9,939 nucleotides of DNA. Origin: Pseudomonadota bacterium. Lineage in GTDB: Bacteria > Pseudomonadota > Alphaproteobacteria > Rhizobiales > Xanthobacteraceae. The position numbers were made by a program, and so were the translations under genes. Where the stretch lies: assembly GCA_963205465.1 (NCBI GenBank), contig CAUJKG010000377.1:1-9939 (forward strand), in the 5' to 3' direction. Within the stretch, counting starts at the first letter, position 1; each line of letters begins with the position of its first letter. The notes under the pieces are model-generated. The model did no database searches. It was not told where the DNA came from and worked only from the letters and a program-made list of their open reading frames with translations. Positions 7,121 to 9,939 of the stretch are shown here, in pieces.

Positions 7121-7163
7121 GCACTTGCTGCGCGGGCGGCGATGCGGTTCATTCAGGCCCGGC

Positions 7164-8147
7164 ATGAAAAATCTCATCACCGATGTCACGGGCGTGCTGG
7201 TCGGCCACGCGCATGACGCAAAAATCGCAAGCGGCACGACCGCGATTATTTTTGAAGAGCCTGCGGTCGCTTCCGCCGACATTCGCGGCGGCGGTCCCGG
7301 CACGCGCGAACTCGATTTGCTTGATCCGGTCGCGACGGTCGAACGCATCGACGGGCTCGTGCTTTCCGGCGGCTCCGCCTTCGGTCTCGATGCCGGCGCG
7401 GGTGTGCAGGCATGGCTCGCCGAACAGGGCCGCGGTTTCGCGGTCGGTCCCGCGCGCATTCCGATCGTGCCCGGCGCAATTTTGTTCGATCTGTTTTCCG
7501 GCGGCGACAAGAACTGGGGCCGCTTCCCGCCCTATCGCGATCTTGGTTATGCCGCCGCGCAGAACGCGGCGAAGGAATGCAAACTCGGCAGTGTCGGTGC
7601 CGGCTACGGCGCGAGCACGCAGAACTTGAAAGGCGGCATCGGCTCAGCCTCCGCCCGCACTGAAAGCGGTCACACCGTCGGCGCACTGGTTGCGGTGAAT
7701 GCCGCCGGCCGCGTGACGCTCGGCGAGGAAGGACACTTTTTCGCAGCCGCCTTCGAACAGAACGGCGAATTCGGCGGACGCGGATTTCCAAAACAGCCGC
7801 AGCAGGTCGCAACCGCGCTCAAAGGGGATGAGCGGCAGAATACTACCATCGCGCTGGTCGCCACCGACGCGGTGCTGACCAATGCGCAGGCCAAGCGTCT
7901 TGCCGTGATGGCGGGTGCTGGCTTTGCCATCGCCATCCATCCCGTGTTCACGCCGCTCGATGGCGATCTGGTCTTCGCAGCAGCTACGGGAAAGCGCGCT
8001 TTGTCCGATCCCTTGCGCGATCTCGCGAAGCTCGGCGCGGTCGCCGCGCAATGCCTCGCACGCGCGATTGCACGCGGTGTCTATGAAGCGGACTCGCTGG
8101 CCTTTTCCGGCGCCTTGCCCGCCTGGAAAGACAAGTTCGGCAAGTAA
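7164..8147 (+). CDS. P1 family (DmpA/S58) self-processing aminopeptidase
   Basis: This 327-residue protein belongs to the P1/DmpA peptidases, which fold like Ntn hydrolases and cut themselves into an alpha and a beta chain to expose a Ser or Thr nucleophile. Visible family blocks are ITDVTGVLVGHA (5-16), GGGPGTREL (42-50), DGLVLSGGSAFGLDAGAGV (63-81), VGAGYGAS (144-151) and, before the predicted cut, RQNTTIALVATDAVLT (224-239). By analogy with ThnT, which cuts between Asn and Thr, the cut would fall between Asn226 and Thr227, making Thr227 the nucleophile. Known members hydrolyse beta-peptides, amides of D-amino acids or pantetheine; the substrate here is unknown. No signal peptide is seen, so it is probably cytoplasmic. 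I chose the ATG at 7164 because the family homology starts there; its ribosome binding site is weak (AGG at 7155-7157). Upstream codons lie within the intergenic repeat. It is convergent with a D-amino-acid oxidoreductase 12 bp away. Confidence 0.9.
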   Translation: MKNLITDVTGVLVGHAHDAKIASGTTAIIFEEPAVASADIRGGGPGTRELDLLDPVATVERIDGLVLSGGSAFGLDAGAGVQAWLAEQGRGFAVGPARIPIVPGAILFDLFSGGDKNWGRFPPYRDLGYAAAQNAAKECKLGSVGAGYGASTQNLKGGIGSASARTESGHTVGALVAVNAAGRVTLGEEGHFFAAAFEQNGEFGGRGFPKQPQQVATALKGDERQNTTIALVATDAVLTNAQAKRLAVMAGAGFAIAIHPVFTPLDGDLVFAAATGKRALSDPLRDLAKLGAVAAQCLARAIARGVYEADSLAFSGALPAWKDKFGK

Positions 8148-8159
8148 CCCGAATAACGA

Positions 8160-9404
8160 CTACAGAAAGCGTTCGGCGCGGAATGGATCGGGATCGGTGA
8201 ACGGCGTCGCGCCGGTCATCAGGTCGGCGAGCAGTCGGCCTGTCACAGGACCAAGCGTCAATCCCGAATGGCCGTGCCCGTAGTCGAGCCATAACCCGCT
8301 CTGACCGGGTGCCCGTCCAATCACCGGACGCGAATCCCAGAAGCAGGGCCGAGAACCGAGCCACGGGGTTGGCTCCACCGGCTCGCCGAGCGGAAACAGG
8401 TTCTTTGCATAAGGCATCAGGCGGCCGATCTGCACCGGCGTTGGCGGCGCATCGCGATGCGCGAACTCTGCGCCCGTTGTCACGCGAATGCCCTGCTCCA
8501 TCGGCCCGAGAATATATCCCACGTCCGCATCCAGCACCGGCCGCGAAAGCGAGGCGTTACCCTTGGCGGCGAAGTGCCAGTGATAGCCGCGCTTCACGGC
8601 CAACGGCAGATCGATGCCGAGCGGTTGCAAAATATCCGGCGACCACGGCCCGAGCGCGATCACGGCTTCGTCCGCGTGCACGTCGCCCTCTTCGGTCGTG
8701 ACGGCCCAGCCGCCCTGTACGCGCCGGAGCGTCTTCGCGTCACCCTTCGCACTCTCGCCACCGAGCGAAAGGTAATGCGCATGGAAGGCGCGCGAAACGC
8801 CAAGCGGATTGGTGTAGCTCGCCGCCTGCGGCCATAACACGCCATGCTTGAAGACCGGCGCAAGCGACGGCTCAAGCGCAAGCGACCCTTCCACGGAAAG
8901 CTTCTGATATGGAATGCCGGATTCATCCGCGAGCGCGAGTTCGCTCGCCAATTTATTGAGCGCATCATCCGAGCGATAGACGCGCAGCCAACCGGTATGG
9001 TGCAGATAGCGTTGCGCGCCTGCGGCTTCGACCAGTTCTTCATGCTCGGCAAGTGCGCGCTCGAACAAGGGCCGCATGATGCGCGCGGTGCTTTCCAGAC
9101 CCGCAGGCGTGGTCGCCTGCCTTACATTCCACAGCCAGCGCGCGATGCGCGGCAGGAATCCACCATGATAATTCGCTTCCGTCGCGAGCTTCAGCGCGAC
9201 CCGTGAAAGCGCACGCGCCGAACGAGGAAACGGATAAGGAAAGAGCGTGTTGCCCTCGATGATGCCGGCATTGCCGTAAGAGGTGCCTTCGCCCGGCCCT
9301 TGCCGGTCCACGAGCACGGTCGAGACGCCGCGCTTCTGCAAATGCAGCGCCGCCGAAATTCCGACGATTCCGGCACCAAGGATAACTACATTTTTCTTCT
9401 GCAT
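8160..9404 (-). CDS. FAD-dependent D-amino-acid dehydrogenase/oxidase (DadA-like, DAO family)
   Basis: This 414-residue flavoprotein has the DAO-family layout. An N-terminal Rossmann strand carries GAGIVG (10-15) with the ribose-binding acidic residue Asp33 in VLVDRQGPGEGTSYGNAGII (30-49); TSYGNAG is typical of DadA-like enzymes. The C-terminal FAD motif is DYGHGHSGLTLGPVTGRLLADL (374-395, key residues Gly376, His377, His379, Gly381). Members remove the amino group from D-amino acids to give 2-oxo acids and ammonia, passing electrons to the quinone pool or to oxygen. The length fits DadA (about 410-430). The ATG at 9404 is immediately before the conserved KKNVVILGAGI, so the start is secure although no good ribosome binding site is visible in the AT-rich leader. 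Glycine oxidase or another secondary amine oxidase remains possible. It is convergent with the P1 peptidase gene and divergent from the transporter at 9529. Confidence 0.9.
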   Translation of the reverse strand: MQKKNVVILGAGIVGISAALHLQKRGVSTVLVDRQGPGEGTSYGNAGIIEGNTLFPYPFPRSARALSRVALKLATEANYHGGFLPRIARWLWNVRQATTPAGLESTARIMRPLFERALAEHEELVEAAGAQRYLHHTGWLRVYRSDDALNKLASELALADESGIPYQKLSVEGSLALEPSLAPVFKHGVLWPQAASYTNPLGVSRAFHAHYLSLGGESAKGDAKTLRRVQGGWAVTTEEGDVHADEAVIALGPWSPDILQPLGIDLPLAVKRGYHWHFAAKGNASLSRPVLDADVGYILGPMEQGIRVTTGAEFAHRDAPPTPVQIGRLMPYAKNLFPLGEPVEPTPWLGSRPCFWDSRPVIGRAPGQSGLWLDYGHGHSGLTLGPVTGRLLADLMTGATPFTDPDPFRAERFL

Positions 9405-9528
9405 GATTTTAGCTATCTATTGAATTGTATTCTGTGGTTCCAGCATCATTCTTGGGTAACGCACGAAGCATTCCGCACCTTCTGGCGCTACACTCCGAAG
9501 ATAATGGGAATTGCAGACAGCCGCGGCC
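9405..9528. other. Divergent intergenic region, AT-rich next to the flavoenzyme gene
   Basis: This 124-bp spacer must hold the promoters of both the flavoenzyme gene (leftward) and the transporter gene (rightward). The part at 9405-9435 is clearly more AT-rich than its surroundings. I found no -35/-10 pair or ribosome binding site good enough to call, and no inverted repeat above background. Confidence 0.5.
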
Positions 9529-9939
9529 ATGAGCCTCAAATCTAGCCTCGAATGGCTCGGCCGGCAGGGTACCTGGGCGGGCGCAGCCAGTCTGGGCGTC
9601 GGGCTGCTGATTCCGCCGCTCGCTTCTGCCCTGAAACCCGGTTTCGCGGTCGCGATCTTTTTGCTTCTCGTGGTTTCCTTCCTGCGCGTCGATCCGGCCG
9701 AACTCAAAGCCCGCTTCTCGAGCCCTGTGCTGGTCGCGGTCGCAAGCATCGGCATCATGGTCGCGATCCCGGTGCTCTGCGGCCTTGCACTGCCTTATAC
9801 CGGGATTGCACGGCTTGAGCCGGCAGTGGCGCTCGGCATGATGATGTATCTGGCCGCGCCCCCGATCATGTCATCGACGGCCTTTGCCGCGTTTCTGCGG
9901 CTCGATACGGCACTGACGCTTGCCGTGCTGATCGTCTGT
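9529..9939 (+). CDS. Bile acid:sodium symporter (SBF/BASS)-like membrane transporter, 5' part only
   Basis: The frame from the ATG at 9529 is open to the window end and gives 137 residues (MSLKSSLEWLGRQGTWAGAA...), so the 3' half is missing. Full-length members have about 300 residues. Hydrophobic segments at about 18-34, 38-52, 66-90 and 98-120 indicate an inner-membrane protein. The motif LAAPPIMSSTAFAAFLRLD (108-126) resembles the Pro-rich, small-residue helix of the SBF superfamily, and FLRVDPAEL (51-59) is a cytoplasmic loop seen in the Na+-dependent transporter relatives that I recall from Rhizobiales. Codon use (G/C at third positions) and absence of stops support coding. An in-frame TTG at 9511 is an alternative start; neither has a strong ribosome binding site. 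The substrate is unknown. It is divergent from the flavoenzyme gene with 124 bp between. Confidence 0.72.
   Translation, partial: MSLKSSLEWLGRQGTWAGAASLGVGLLIPPLASALKPGFAVAIFLLLVVSFLRVDPAELKARFSSPVLVAVASIGIMVAIPVLCGLALPYTGIARLEPAVALGMMMYLAAPPIMSSTAFAAFLRLDTALTLAVLIVC

Noticed and set aside
7062..7163. N-terminal extension of the P1 peptidase starting at a TTG.
   Set aside because: The sequence is the intergenic palindromic repeat; the family homology begins at the ATG at 7164.

Overview
The window looks like an ordinary chromosomal stretch of a GC-rich alphaproteobacterium, most likely a Rhizobiales member related to Bradyrhizobium, Rhodopseudomonas or the Xanthobacteraceae. The reasons are the strong G/C third-position bias, the tightly overlapping livHMGF genes, a PobR-like AraC regulator next to a pcaC-like gene, and a degenerate palindromic intergenic element (about 7053-7120) of a type I recall as dispersed in Rhizobiales genomes. 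The assignment is by pattern recognition, not by a search.

Layout from left to right: (1) 45-434 (+) encodes a 4-carboxymuconolactone decarboxylase (PcaC) homologue. It converges on an AraC-family regulator at 473-1378 (-), and a perfect 32-bp palindrome sits between them. (2) 1488-1643 (-) encodes a 51-residue Gln/Gly/Asn-rich protein with a good ribosome binding site and its own downstream hairpin terminator. (3) 1850-6956 (+) is a complete branched-chain amino acid type (HAAT family) ABC importer: two permeases (livH, livM), two ATPases (livG, livF), then after a 109-bp gap the periplasmic binding protein, closed by a textbook intrinsic terminator. The first four genes overlap by 1-4 bp and are surely co-translated. 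(4) About 7021-7120 holds two inverted-repeat elements. (5) 7164-8147 (+) encodes a P1 (DmpA/S58) family self-cleaving aminopeptidase that converges, 12 bp apart, on a DadA-like FAD-dependent D-amino-acid dehydrogenase or oxidase at 8160-9404 (-). (6) Divergent from the latter, 9529 to the window end is the start of a membrane transporter resembling the bile acid:sodium symporter (SBF/BASS) superfamily.

The common theme is uptake and catabolism of amino acids, small peptides and aromatic acids: the Liv system imports amino acids or related acids, the P1 peptidase could release amino acids from unusual (beta- or D-) peptides, the flavoenzyme could deaminate D-amino acids, and PcaC belongs to the protocatechuate branch of the beta-ketoadipate pathway. 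I see no phage, transposase, CRISPR, tRNA or rRNA. I also see no convincing new multi-gene system. The least explained items are the Q/G-rich mini-protein with a possible stress sigma-factor promoter, the perfect palindrome at 431-462, and the regulatory structure around livH and the binding-protein gene.
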